Of a DNA stretch of 64,000 bases, positions 20,576 through 30,578 are shown one piece after another. Origin of the DNA: an uncultured Lachnospiraceae bacterium (GTDB lineage Bacteria; Bacillota; Clostridia; Lachnospirales; Lachnospiraceae); the NCBI GenBank assembly GCA_946566685.1, contig CAMNXA010000004.1, positions 62,001 to 126,000 on the forward strand, given 5' to 3'. Under the pieces are notes generated by a model. That model saw only the letters and a list, made by a program, of their open reading frames with translations. It had not been told where the DNA came from and ran no database searches. Numbering within the stretch: the stretch's first letter is position 1; each line of letters starts with the position of its first letter. The position numbers and the translations under genes were made by a program.

Positions 20576-21514
20576 ATGGCGAGCATTAATCTGACAAAAG
20601 TAATCGAGAAATTCAAGTGGGAGAATCTGACACCGGAGATTGATATTTCCAAGATCAAGGTAACACAGCCGGATATCAACAGGCCGGCCTTGCAGATGGC
20701 GGGATATTTTGAGCATTTTGAGACAACGCGTTTGCAGATTGTGGGGTTTGTGGAATATTCGTATATGAATGCCCTGGAGCAGGACAGGCAGAGGGAGATT
20801 TATGAGAAATTGTTAAATAACCCTATTCCGGGTATTGTATTCTGCCGGGAACTGTATCCGAACGATCTGTTCCGGGAAATTGCAGTCAAATATGGTGTGC
20901 CGCTTTTAATGAGTAAGAAGGCCACTTCTGCATGTATGGCGGAGGTTATCCGCTGGCTGAATGTAAAGCTTGCGCCCTGTATCTCGGTGCACGGTGTGTT
21001 GGTGGATGTATATGGTGAGGGTGTGTTGATCACGGGTGAGAGCGGCATCGGTAAGTCCGAGGCGGCACTCGAATTGATTAAGAGAGGACATCGTCTGGTA
21101 ACGGATGATGTGGTGGAACTCAGGAGAGTGAGTGAGGACACGTTGATCGGCTCTGCACCGGATATCACGAAGCACTTTATCGAACTGCGCGGTATCGGTA
21201 TTGTGGATGTGAAAGCTTTGTTCGGTGCTTCCAGCGTCAGGGATACACAGAATATCGATCTGGTCATTCGGTTGGAGGACTGGGATAAGGATAAAGAGTA
21301 TGACCGTCTTGGATTGGAGGAAGAATACACTGAGTATCTGGGCAACAAGGTAGTCTGTCACAATATTCCCATCAGGCCGGGGCGTAATCTGGCGATCATC
21401 TGTGAATCCGCAGCGGTCAATCACCGCCAGAAGAAGATGGGTTATAATGCGGCGCAGGAACTGTATAAGCGGGTACAGAATTCCCTGGCGCGGGGACGCG
21501 ATGAGGACGAATAG
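20576..21514 (+). CDS. hprK: HPr(Ser) kinase/phosphorylase
   Basis: GVLITGESGIGKSEAALELIKRGHRLVTDDVVEL, ELRGIGIVDV. Confidence 0.97.
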   Translation: MASINLTKVIEKFKWENLTPEIDISKIKVTQPDINRPALQMAGYFEHFETTRLQIVGFVEYSYMNALEQDRQREIYEKLLNNPIPGIVFCRELYPNDLFREIAVKYGVPLLMSKKATSACMAEVIRWLNVKLAPCISVHGVLVDVYGEGVLITGESGIGKSEAALELIKRGHRLVTDDVVELRRVSEDTLIGSAPDITKHFIELRGIGIVDVKALFGASSVRDTQNIDLVIRLEDWDKDKEYDRLGLEEEYTEYLGNKVVCHNIPIRPGRNLAIICESAAVNHRQKKMGYNAAQELYKRVQNSLARGRDEDE

Positions 21515-21622
21515 AGCAGGCCTGAGATACTGTTAAAAAGACAGGCATTAGAAGACAGGTATTGATAAGAATTGATTAGAAATGAAAAAGCAGACCAAAA
21601 ATAAAGGAGAGGGGTATTGGAG

Positions 21623-22561
21623 ATGGCAAAGTATGTATTTGGGATAGACGTGGGCGGCACTACTGTTAAACTGGGGTTGTTTGAATTGAACGGCATGGTG
21701 GTCGATAAGTGGGAAATTCCTACGCGGACAGAAAACAGCGGAGAGATGATCCTTCCTGACATTGCACAGAGTGTCAAGGCTAAGATGGCGGAGAGATCCA
21801 TTACCAGAGAAGATTTGGCAGGTGTGGGAGTGGGTGTGCCGGGGCCGGTAGACAGCTATGGGATAGTACACCGGGCTGTTAATCTTGGCTGGAACATGTT
21901 TAACCTTAAGGAGAATCTTACCACACTTCTGGATGGTATGAGAGTGGAGTGCGGTAATGATGCCAATGTGGCAGCCCTGGGTGAAATGTGGAAAGGCGGC
22001 GGCCAGGGACATAAGAACCTGGTGGCAGTTACCCTGGGAACCGGTGTGGGAGGCGGTATCATTATCAATGGCGAGATTATGACCGGTGCCACAGGAGCAG
22101 GCGGTGAGATCGGCCATATCCATGTGGAAGATAATGAGACGGAAGCCTGCAACTGCGGTAACTTTGGATGCCTTGAAGAATATGCTTCCGCTACGGGTAT
22201 CACCAGGCTGGCTAACAGGGCTTTAAAGGCCAGTGATAAGGACAGTGTCCTGCGGACGGGTGAAGTATCTGCCAAGACGGTATTTGACGCCGTAAAGGCG
22301 GGAGACGGGCTGGCAATCGAGGTGGCATGTGCTTTTGGCGAGTATCTTGGAAAAGGGCTGGGTGTCATTGCGGGAGTGGTAAACCCGGAGATTTTTGTGA
22401 TTGGCGGCGGCGTATCCAAAGCCGGAGAAATTTTGTTTGATTATATCAAACCGCCTTTCGAGAGGACGGTATTCCATGGATGCAGGGATACGAAGTTTGC
22501 ACTGGCTACGCTTGGCAATGATGCAGGCATTTATGGCGCAGCCCGAATGGTCTTAGATTAA
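21623..22561 (+). CDS. glk: ROK family glucokinase
   Basis: YVFGIDVGGTTVKLGLF, GNDANVAALGE, EIGHIHV, CNCGNFGCLE. Confidence 0.93.
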   Translation: MAKYVFGIDVGGTTVKLGLFELNGMVVDKWEIPTRTENSGEMILPDIAQSVKAKMAERSITREDLAGVGVGVPGPVDSYGIVHRAVNLGWNMFNLKENLTTLLDGMRVECGNDANVAALGEMWKGGGQGHKNLVAVTLGTGVGGGIIINGEIMTGATGAGGEIGHIHVEDNETEACNCGNFGCLEEYASATGITRLANRALKASDKDSVLRTGEVSAKTVFDAVKAGDGLAIEVACAFGEYLGKGLGVIAGVVNPEIFVIGGGVSKAGEILFDYIKPPFERTVFHGCRDTKFALATLGNDAGIYGAARMVLD

Positions 22562-22690
22562 AATAAACAGCATTTACAGACAGGGCACTTGTTAGGGATA
22601 GCATGTGCCTTGTACATAATTTATGCGGAACAGAACATGCTAAGAAGGAATATAGATAGAACAGGAAGTTTAAGAAGCAGAGGTTAGAGA

Positions 22691-23602
22691 TTGAATACAT
22701 CGATGTATGAATATATCCGGACGATCGTCCCTGATGAGAGGCTTTTATTTCACGAACCTATGAGCAGATATACCACCTTCCGTGTGGGCGGAGAGGCGGA
22801 GTGTATCGTTGTTGTCCAGACAGAGGAAGAACTTGCAAAGTTGATTCCTTATCTGAACCAGGTGGAGCAGGAGTATTTTATTCTGGGTAATGGCAGCAAT
22901 CTGCTGGTGGGGGATAAGGGTTACCGGGGAGTCATTGTGAAATTGGGAGGCCCAATGGAGGAAGTACATGTGGAAGGCTGTCGTGTTGTGGCCAGCGCAG
23001 GCGCCTTGTTGTCAAAGGTTGCGGCAACAGCGCGGGCGAACAGTCTTACCGGCATGGAATTTGCTGCGGGGATTCCGGGAAGTATCGGCGGAGCGATCGT
23101 CATGAACGCCGGTGCTTACGATGGAGAGATGAAACAGATTGTGCAATTGGTGCGGGTGATGGATCGTGAGGGTCAGATCATGACGCTTGATAATGATACA
23201 ATGGAGTTCGGATATCGTACCAGTATCATCAAAAACAGACCCTTTATTGTGCTGGAAGTAACGATGCAGCTGGCTGAGGGAGATGAGGCGCAGATTGGGG
23301 CGAGGATGGAAGAACTGGCACGCCTCAGAAAAAGCAAACAGCCTCTTGAATATCCCAGCGCAGGAAGTACCTTTAAGCGGCCGGAGGGGCACTATGCCGG
23401 CAAGCTGATCATGGATGCCGGCCTTCGGGGTTACCGGATCGGAGGGGCGCAGGTCTCCAACAAGCATTGTGGGTTTGTGGTCAATACGGGCAATGCGGCG
23501 GCGGCGGATATCCGTGAGGTCATTGAGGAAGTGCAGGAGAAGGTGAAGGATAAATTCCATGTGACACTGGAGCCTGAGGTGATTTTTCTGGGTGATTTTT
23601 AG
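22691..23602 (+). CDS. murB: UDP-N-acetylmuramate dehydrogenase
   Basis: YTTFRVGGEAE, GNGSNLLVGDKGYRGVIV, GIPGSIGGAIVMNAGAYDGE, YPSAGSTFKRP. Confidence 0.97.
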   Translation: MNTSMYEYIRTIVPDERLLFHEPMSRYTTFRVGGEAECIVVVQTEEELAKLIPYLNQVEQEYFILGNGSNLLVGDKGYRGVIVKLGGPMEEVHVEGCRVVASAGALLSKVAATARANSLTGMEFAAGIPGSIGGAIVMNAGAYDGEMKQIVQLVRVMDREGQIMTLDNDTMEFGYRTSIIKNRPFIVLEVTMQLAEGDEAQIGARMEELARLRKSKQPLEYPSAGSTFKRPEGHYAGKLIMDAGLRGYRIGGAQVSNKHCGFVVNTGNAAAADIREVIEEVQEKVKDKFHVTLEPEVIFLGDF

Positions 23603-23634
23603 TACGGTTTTTGATAAAGGCATGGGGGATACGT

Positions 23635-24489
23635 ATGAGATTTGTGATCGTGACAGGAATGAGCGGTTCTGGGAAAAGAACCGCCATGAAAATGTTGGAA
23701 GATGTGGGATTCTACTGTGTGGATAATCTGCCGGTAGCATTGATTGAAAAATTTGTGGAACTGATCGCGATGCCCAACAGCGAAGTGAATAAGGTGGCGC
23801 TGGGAATAGATGTGCGCGCCGATCAGTCCTTTGACGGGGTGTGCAGGATTTTAGAGACGCTGAAAGAGAACGGGTATCTGTTTGAGATTCTTTTTATGGA
23901 GGCTTCGGATGCCGTTCTTCTGAAACGATATAAGGAGACTAGGAGACTGCATCCCCTTTCCCCGGAAGGCCGGGTGATAGAGGGAGTAAATAAGGAACGT
24001 GAGACCTTAAAAGAGATTCGGCAGATGGCGGATTATATCTTTGACACATCCAATCTCCTGACGCGGGAATTGAAAGAAGAGATTGACAATATTTTTATAC
24101 ACAATAAGGAATATAATTCCCTGATCGTGAGTATTTTATCTTTTGGTTTTAAGAATGGGATTCCGGCGGATGCCGATCTGGTCTTTGATGTCAGATTTCT
24201 TCCGAACCCGTTCTATATCGATGAACTCAAACATAAAACTGGTAATGATAAAGAAGTACAGGACTATGTGATGGAATTTCCGGAGGCTTCAGCGTTTTTG
24301 AAAAAACTGGTGGACATGCTGGATTTCCTGATTCCCAATTATGTGAAGGAAGGTAAACACCAGCTCGTGGTAGCGATCGGATGTACCGGCGGGAAGCACA
24401 GGAGTGTGACACTTGCCAATGAACTTTATGCCCAGATGAAAGACCATGGAACCTACGGCATGAAGCTCTACCATCGGGATGTGGATTAG
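23635..24489 (+). CDS. rapZ: RNase adapter protein RapZ / YvcJ-like nucleotide-binding protein
   Basis: RFVIVTGMSGSGKRTAMKMLEDVGFYCVDNLP, GCTGGKHRSV. Confidence 0.95.
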   Translation: MRFVIVTGMSGSGKRTAMKMLEDVGFYCVDNLPVALIEKFVELIAMPNSEVNKVALGIDVRADQSFDGVCRILETLKENGYLFEILFMEASDAVLLKRYKETRRLHPLSPEGRVIEGVNKERETLKEIRQMADYIFDTSNLLTRELKEEIDNIFIHNKEYNSLIVSILSFGFKNGIPADADLVFDVRFLPNPFYIDELKHKTGNDKEVQDYVMEFPEASAFLKKLVDMLDFLIPNYVKEGKHQLVVAIGCTGGKHRSVTLANELYAQMKDHGTYGMKLYHRDVD

Positions 24490-24501
24490 AGGAGTGTAAG
24501 G

Positions 24502-25404
24502 ATGTCTTTTTCCGGAAATGTCAAAGAAGAATTGGCGGCGTACATCAGTTCAGCCAGACATTGCCAGTTGGCAGAATTGGCAGCGCTTTTACTTTTCAGT
24601 GCAGGCACCTGTGAAGGGAATATGCACCTGAGGCTTGACACAGAAAATGAAGCAGTTGTGAGAAAATGCTTTACATTACTTCGCAAAACGTTTAATATAG
24701 AAACTGTTATGCAGGGAAAAGAAAGACTGATCCCTGATGATGCTCTGGAAAGTAAAGTCATACAGGCTTTACATCTTGGCAGAACGGAGAATGGGGGATT
24801 AGATTTGACTGCATCGGTCAATTCTATGCTGATCAAAAACTCCTGTTGTGCCAGAGCATATCTGAGAGGCGCTTTTCTGAGTATTGGTTCCATGAGTGAT
24901 CCGCAGAAGAGTTATCATCTGGAATTTGTCTGTAATGAGAAGGTACAGGCATTACAGGTACAGACAATCTTGCAGGAATTTCAGATAGAAGGCAAGATTA
25001 TCAGGCGCAAGAAATACAATGTGGTCTATTTAAAAGAAGGTTCCTGCATCGTGGATCTGCTGAATGTTATGGGGGCGCATGTATCTTTAATGAATCTGGA
25101 AAACCTTCGGATTGTGAAGGAGATGCGCAATTCTGTCAATAGGAGGGTTAACTGTGAGACGGCTAATATCTCCAAGACAGTGACAGCGGCATCCAAGCAG
25201 ATAGAGGACATCCTGCTGATCAGGGATAAATATGGATTTGAGAACCTGCCGGATAATCTGCGGCAGATGGCGGAGATTCGGCTGGAGTATCCGGATGCAG
25301 CGTTAAAAGAGCTGGGTGAATATTTGGAACCGCCGGTGGGGAAGTCGGGGGTAAATCACAGGTTACGCAGACTGAGTGAAATCGCTGATAAAATCAGATC
25401 ATAA
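24502..25404 (+). CDS. whiA: DNA-binding protein WhiA
   Basis: MSFSGNVKEELA, RAYLRGAFLSIGSM, NRRVNCETANISKTVTAA, HRLRRL. Confidence 0.95.
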   Translation: MSFSGNVKEELAAYISSARHCQLAELAALLLFSAGTCEGNMHLRLDTENEAVVRKCFTLLRKTFNIETVMQGKERLIPDDALESKVIQALHLGRTENGGLDLTASVNSMLIKNSCCARAYLRGAFLSIGSMSDPQKSYHLEFVCNEKVQALQVQTILQEFQIEGKIIRRKKYNVVYLKEGSCIVDLLNVMGAHVSLMNLENLRIVKEMRNSVNRRVNCETANISKTVTAASKQIEDILLIRDKYGFENLPDNLRQMAEIRLEYPDAALKELGEYLEPPVGKSGVNHRLRRLSEIADKIRS

Positions 25405-25418
25405 AGGAGGAGAATGTT

Positions 25419-25673
25419 ATGATTCAAAAGTCTATCCAGATCAAACTGGAAACTGGTCTGGAAGCAAGACCGGTGGCAATGCTTGTGCAGGTGGCAAGTC
25501 AGTTTGAGAGCACAGTGTACATCAACTCAGAGAACAGAAAAGTAAACGCGAAGAGCATCATGGGTATGATGAGCATGGGGCTTGAGAGCGGCGCGGAAGT
25601 AACAGTGATCGCTGAGGGGAGCGATGAGGAAGCGGCTGTTGCTGAGATTGAGAAATTCCTGAGCGAGAAGTAA
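25419..25673 (+). CDS. HPr family protein, Crh-like (Glu at position 15, Ser at 46)
   Basis: MIQKSIQIKLETGLEARPVAMLVQVA...VNAKSIMGMMSMGL; HPr fold; lies after rapZ-whiA. Confidence 0.92.
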   Translation: MIQKSIQIKLETGLEARPVAMLVQVASQFESTVYINSENRKVNAKSIMGMMSMGLESGAEVTVIAEGSDEEAAVAEIEKFLSEK

Positions 25674-25833
25674 GAAAATAACCGGCACAAGTGACATTTG
25701 ATCAGGCATAATATAAAGAAATTGGAGAAGACGGGTAGACCGTCTTTTCTTTTTTATTCTTTTTTGATATGATGAATGCGATGAGATTATCACCGTAAAT
25801 TGATATGGTTTCAATAAAGGCGGCAAGGAGGTT

Positions 25834-26730
25834 ATGATGGATAAGAAAATGCTTTTTATTTATAATCCCAAAGCGGGTAAGGCACAGATTAAAAGTAACC
25901 TTTTAGATATTATTGATATTTTTACCAAAGCGGGTTATGAAGTAACGGCATATCCCACACAGGCGCCGGGAGATGCAGTCCGAGCCGTAAAGGAAAGGCA
26001 TTTGGGCTATGATATGGTGGTATGCAGCGGCGGTGATGGCACATTGGATGAGGTGGTGACCGGCATGATGAAGTCTGATTTAAGGCTTCCGATCGGATAT
26101 GTGCCAGCGGGCAGTACCAACGACTTTGCCAATAGTTTAGGAATTCCCAAGAATATGCGCCAGGCCGCTGATGTGGTGGTGAACGGCAGGGATTTTGACT
26201 GTGATATAGGGACTTTTAATAAGGATGTATTTATTTATGTGGCAGCTTTTGGCATCTTTACGGATGTTTCCTATCAGACCAAACAAGACGTCAAGAACGT
26301 GCTTGGCCATGCCGCTTATCTGCTGGAGGGTGTGAGGCGGTTGCCATCAGTGAGGGCTTATCCTCTTAAGATTACCTGCAATGGTGAAATCATTGAGGGA
26401 GATTTTATCTATGGCATGATCACAAATTCCCATTCTGTGGGAGGATTCCGGGGCATCACAGGGCAGAACGTAGCATTGGATGATGGACTTTTTGAAGTGA
26501 CACTGATCCGCAGGCCGTCCAACCCACTGGATATCAACAATATTATTCTGGCGCTGGTCGATAAGCGGGTGAAATCGGAGCATATCTATACGTATGCGGC
26601 CAAGAGTGTGAAAGTGGAATCGGAAGAACCTGTAGCATGGACTCTTGACGGAGAGTTCGGAGGGGAGCATCTTGTGGCGCAGGTTCAGAACTGTCACAGA
26701 GCGTTACAAATCCGGATTCCGGCAGAATGA
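25834..26730 (+). CDS. Diacylglycerol/lipid kinase family protein (YegS/DgkB-like)
   Basis: LFIYNPKAGKAQ, VVCSGGDGTLDEVVTG, GYVPAGSTNDFANSLGIP. Confidence 0.92.
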   Translation: MMDKKMLFIYNPKAGKAQIKSNLLDIIDIFTKAGYEVTAYPTQAPGDAVRAVKERHLGYDMVVCSGGDGTLDEVVTGMMKSDLRLPIGYVPAGSTNDFANSLGIPKNMRQAADVVVNGRDFDCDIGTFNKDVFIYVAAFGIFTDVSYQTKQDVKNVLGHAAYLLEGVRRLPSVRAYPLKITCNGEIIEGDFIYGMITNSHSVGGFRGITGQNVALDDGLFEVTLIRRPSNPLDINNIILALVDKRVKSEHIYTYAAKSVKVESEEPVAWTLDGEFGGEHLVAQVQNCHRALQIRIPAE

Positions 26731-26860
26731 TCCTTTAGAATAATTCTGCGTAATAAATCCCTTAAAATACATTGCTTTTCGTGGACATGGCTGTTAAAAT
26801 AAGAGTTAGGTTCCAGCAAATGGAAAGCATAAAATATCAAATAGAAAGGAAGAAAATAGT

Positions 26861-27829
26861 ATGGCATTAGTTACAACAACCGAAATGTTTAAGAAGGCAT
26901 ACGATGGCGGCTATGCAGTCGGCGCTTTCAACGTAAACAACATGGAGATCGTTCAGGGTATCACAGAGGCAGCAGGCGAATTGAACAGTCCTGTTATTCT
27001 TCAGGTTTCCAAAGGTGCACGTGCTTATGCAAACCACACATATCTGGTGAAGTTAGTAGAAGCGGCCGTAGCGGAGAATCCGCAGATCCCGATCGCTCTT
27101 CACTTAGATCATGGTGACACATTTGAGCTGTGTAAGTCCTGTATCGACGGCGGCTTTACTTCCGTTATGATCGATGCTTCCTCCAAGTCTTTTGAAGACA
27201 ATATCGCTCTGACAAAGCAGGTAGTGGAGTATGCGCATGATAAGGGCGTTGTGGTTGAGGCTGAGCTTGGTACTCTGGCAGGTGTTGAGGATGAAGTAGT
27301 CGTAGAGGCTGGTAAAGAGTCCTATACACGTCCGGAAGAGGTTGAGGAGTTTGTTGATAAGACAGGCTGTGACTCTCTGGCTATCGCAATCGGTACTTCC
27401 CATGGTGCATATAAGTTCACGGCTGCACAGTGTACCAGAAATGAAGAAGGCATCCTTGTTCCCCCGCCGCTTCGTTTCGATGTATTGGAGGAATGCATTA
27501 AGAGACTGCCTGGCTTCCCGATCGTTCTGCACGGTTCTTCTTCTGTTCCGCAGGAGTTCGTAAAGATGGTTAACCAGTACGGCGGTAACATGCCTGATGC
27601 AGTAGGTATTCCGGAAGAACAGCTTCGTAAGGCAGCAAAACTTGCCGTATGTAAGATCAATATTGACTCTGATATCCGTCTTGCTATGACAGGTGTTATG
27701 CGTAAATACTTCGCAGAGCATCCGGATCACTTTGATCCTCGTCAGTATCTCAAACCTGCACGTCAGGCTGTAAAAGAGATGGTTGCTCATAAGATCGTCA
27801 ATGTACTTGGTTCTGACGGTAAGGCATAA
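26861..27829 (+). CDS. fba: Class II fructose-bisphosphate aldolase
   Basis: GAFNVNNMEIVQGI, ALHLDHGDTFELC, VEAELGTLAGVED, LHGSSS. Confidence 0.95.
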   Translation: MALVTTTEMFKKAYDGGYAVGAFNVNNMEIVQGITEAAGELNSPVILQVSKGARAYANHTYLVKLVEAAVAENPQIPIALHLDHGDTFELCKSCIDGGFTSVMIDASSKSFEDNIALTKQVVEYAHDKGVVVEAELGTLAGVEDEVVVEAGKESYTRPEEVEEFVDKTGCDSLAIAIGTSHGAYKFTAAQCTRNEEGILVPPPLRFDVLEECIKRLPGFPIVLHGSSSVPQEFVKMVNQYGGNMPDAVGIPEEQLRKAAKLAVCKINIDSDIRLAMTGVMRKYFAEHPDHFDPRQYLKPARQAVKEMVAHKIVNVLGSDGKA

Positions 27830-27892
27830 GAAAATCGGAAGGGTTCGATTTTGAGAAACTCTTTGCGGATTTAGCTTCGAGTATGAAATAAA

Positions 27893-27932
27893 AAATATCC
27901 TGGGTTGTATATAGACCCAGGATATTTCTATT
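27893..27932. terminator. Intrinsic terminator between fba and the convergent AGCS transporter gene
   Basis: AAATATCCTGGGT / ACCCAGGATATTT perfect stem with flanking A/T tracts. Confidence 0.85.
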
Positions 27933-27935
27933 CGT

Positions 27936-29432
27936 TTAATTTTCCTGCATTTCTTTCAGTTCCCTGATCTGTGTCTCCTCGATATCCGGGAAGACCGAAA
28001 GGATCGGTTTCACATCTTCTTTCTTAATGTTACGCGCTACATAGTTTCTTGTAATCTTCACAACCACCGGAGAAAGGCTTAAGACACCGATCAGGTTGGG
28101 GATTGCCATCAGACCATTAAAGGTGTCTGAAAGATCCCAGGCGAGATTCTGTTTCATGACAGCGCCCTCATAGATCATCACAATGAATACAATCTTATAA
28201 ATAATAATGGATTTTGTATTAAAGAGATATTCCCATGCCTTAGAACCATAATGACTCCAACCGAGCACTGTCGAAAAGGCAAATAACAGGATTGCCAGGG
28301 CGATGAAAGCCGGGCCGGCCTTGCCAAATACGGTGGAGAATGCTTCTCCCACCAGGGCGGAACCCTCTGAAGCACTCAGTACAGCACCGGTCTCCAGATC
28401 CACCAGACCGGAAGAGAGCACTGCAAAAGCGGTCAGAGTACAGACCACGATAGTGTCTGCAAATACCTCGAAGATACCCCACATACCCTGCCGGACAGGT
28501 TCTTTGACATTGGAATTGGAGTGAACCATAACGGAGGAACCAAGCCCCGCTTCATTGGAGAATACGCCACGCTTCATACCCCAGGTAATGGCCATCTTGA
28601 TGCCGGAACCAACAATACCGCCGCCCACAGCCCGCAGGCCGAAAGCGCCCTTAAAGATAGCGGAGAATATGGCGCCGCACTGCCCGATATTTATAATGAA
28701 AATAATCAGTGCACCGACTATGTAGATGATAGCCATAAAAGGAACCAGCTTTTCCGTAACGGAGGCAATTCTCTTAAGACCGCCCAAAATGACCAGCGCA
28801 GCCAGTACTGCCAGTACGATGCCAACCACCATTGCAGGGATGCCAAAGGCAGAATTCATATTACTGGAGATGGAATTTACCTGGCTCATATTGCCGATGC
28901 CGAAAGAGGCCAGCAGACAGAAGATGGAAAACAGCACTGCCAATATAGCGCCGACCCGTTTACAGCCCTTGTAGGCGCCGAGGCCATCTTTCAGATAATA
29001 CATGGCGCCGCCGCACCACTCATTCTTTTCGTTTTTACGCCGATAGTAAATGCCGAGTACATTCTCTGAATAGTTGGTCATCATGCCAAAGAACGCTACA
29101 ATCCACATCCAGAAGATGGCGCCCGGTCCGCCTGCAACCAATGCGCTGGCCACTCCCACGATATTACCTGTGCCGATGGTGGCTGCAAGCGCTGTACACA
29201 GGGACTGGAACTGGGAAATGGACTGATCGTCCTTGCCTGTATGCTTTGTGATGTGTTTGTCCTTAAAGATACCGCCGATGGTGTTCTTAAACCAGTGCCG
29301 GATGTGGGACAACTGAAAGAACTTTGTCAGGACAGTCATCAGGATGCCGGTGCCGATCAGCAGTACCAGCATGGGGATGCCCCAGACGAAACTGTTGACG
29401 GCATTGTTTACGTTACTAATCAATTCTATCAT
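27936..29432 (-). CDS. Alanine/glycine:cation symporter (AGCS) family protein
   Basis: ALAATIGTGNIVGVASALVAGGPGAIFWMWIVAFFGM, WGMKRGVFSNEAGLGS. Confidence 0.94.
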   Translation of the reverse strand: MIELISNVNNAVNSFVWGIPMLVLLIGTGILMTVLTKFFQLSHIRHWFKNTIGGIFKDKHITKHTGKDDQSISQFQSLCTALAATIGTGNIVGVASALVAGGPGAIFWMWIVAFFGMMTNYSENVLGIYYRRKNEKNEWCGGAMYYLKDGLGAYKGCKRVGAILAVLFSIFCLLASFGIGNMSQVNSISSNMNSAFGIPAMVVGIVLAVLAALVILGGLKRIASVTEKLVPFMAIIYIVGALIIFIINIGQCGAIFSAIFKGAFGLRAVGGGIVGSGIKMAITWGMKRGVFSNEAGLGSSVMVHSNSNVKEPVRQGMWGIFEVFADTIVVCTLTAFAVLSSGLVDLETGAVLSASEGSALVGEAFSTVFGKAGPAFIALAILLFAFSTVLGWSHYGSKAWEYLFNTKSIIIYKIVFIVMIYEGAVMKQNLAWDLSDTFNGLMAIPNLIGVLSLSPVVVKITRNYVARNIKKEDVKPILSVFPDIEETQIRELKEMQEN

Positions 29433-29470
29433 TCCTATCTCCTCCTCTTTTTATCCTTTGCCCATGAGAC

Positions 29471-29504
29471 AAAAAAGCGTAGACATTGAAAAAGAATGTC
29501 TACG
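29471..29504 (-). terminator. Intrinsic terminator in the leader of the AGCS gene (candidate attenuator)
   Basis: Minus strand CGTAGACATT-CTTTTTC-AATGTCTACG-CTTTTTT; ends about 38 nt before the AGCS start codon. Confidence 0.75.
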
Positions 29505-29654
29505 TTGACAATCATAAGAAACCATATGAGATGCACTTCCAGTTTCCAAGTATACCACTGAATCACCTGCATGGCAAGTATAAATTGTATACATGGATAT
29601 CTGAAAACATTATTTTTATAGATGAATAAAAAGGATAGGGTATCCGTGAAAAAT

Positions 29655-29708
29655 AAAAACCTCCCATAAAAAGGGAGGATGCCAAGTAAAGTTTCCTTTA
29701 CTTGGCAT
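29655..29708 (-). terminator. Tandem hairpins downstream of the PPIase gene
   Basis: Minus strand ATGCCAAGTAAAG-GAAA-CTTTACTTGGCAT, then CCTCCC-tttttat-GGGAGG-TTTTTATTTTT. Confidence 0.8.
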
Positions 29709-29912
29709 TATTATGAAAAAGTTTTAAATTTATCAGCTAACTTTGTTGTAATCGTTTCTGTGCTATATCTTATGGTATTAGTATACGTGGCAGAAATGTC
29801 TAAAAGATGTTAGGGAAGTGAAGTTTTTTAAAATTATATATGAACAATTTATGAACAGGACAGGTATACTAATATAAAGAACAGTACTTCAGCATATTTC
29901 TGTGGGAGCGTC

Positions 29913-30443
29913 TCACAGCTTTTCCGGCTCCGGATACTCTACCCCAAAGGTATCCACGACAACTTCCTGCATCACCTGATCTTCCAGCGGCCTGTCCTCA
30001 TAATCGGTAGCTGTTTCAGCGATACGGTTCACCACTTCCATCCCTTCAATCACTTTCCCAAACGCCGCATAAGCGCCGTCCAGACTGGGGTATGTCTTGT
30101 GCATGATGAAGAACTGGCTGCCGGCAGAGTCCGGATGCATGCTTCTTGCCATGGATAGTACACCTTCCGTATGACGCAGGTTATTGTCAAAACCGTTCTG
30201 CTTAAACTCACCGCGGATAGAATAGCCCGGGCCGCCCATGCCGGTGCCTTCCGGGTCGCCGCCCTGGATCATAAATCCTTTGATGACCCGGTGGAAGATC
30301 AGGCCGTCATAGAATTTGGCATTGATCAGGCTGATAAAATTATTGACGGATACAGGCGCCACATCAGGATATAATTCCGCTTTGATGATATCGCCGGTTT
30401 TCATGGTAAAGGTTACGATTGGATTTTGTGTATTCTGTGACAT
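29913..30443 (-). CDS. Cyclophilin-type peptidyl-prolyl cis-trans isomerase
   Basis: FHRVIKGFMIQGGDPEGTGMGGPGYSIRGEF, SMARSMHPDSAGSQFFIMH. Confidence 0.96.
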   Translation of the reverse strand: MSQNTQNPIVTFTMKTGDIIKAELYPDVAPVSVNNFISLINAKFYDGLIFHRVIKGFMIQGGDPEGTGMGGPGYSIRGEFKQNGFDNNLRHTEGVLSMARSMHPDSAGSQFFIMHKTYPSLDGAYAAFGKVIEGMEVVNRIAETATDYEDRPLEDQVMQEVVVDTFGVEYPEPEKL

Positions 30444-30578
30444 AAGTTCCTCCATTTAGATGTTTTTATTTTCTTTGAGCTATGAGACATTTCAACTCGC
30501 AATATGATATCATTATATATAGAAAAGAAGGAATAATGCAAGGGTCAGATGATAGTTGCAGGGAGACGAAGAGGAAAT

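Noticed and set aside
29433-29620. Glycine riboswitch upstream of the AGCS gene
   Set aside because: Searched by eye for the conserved glycine aptamer core and did not recognise it; kept only as an unclassified leader/attenuator.
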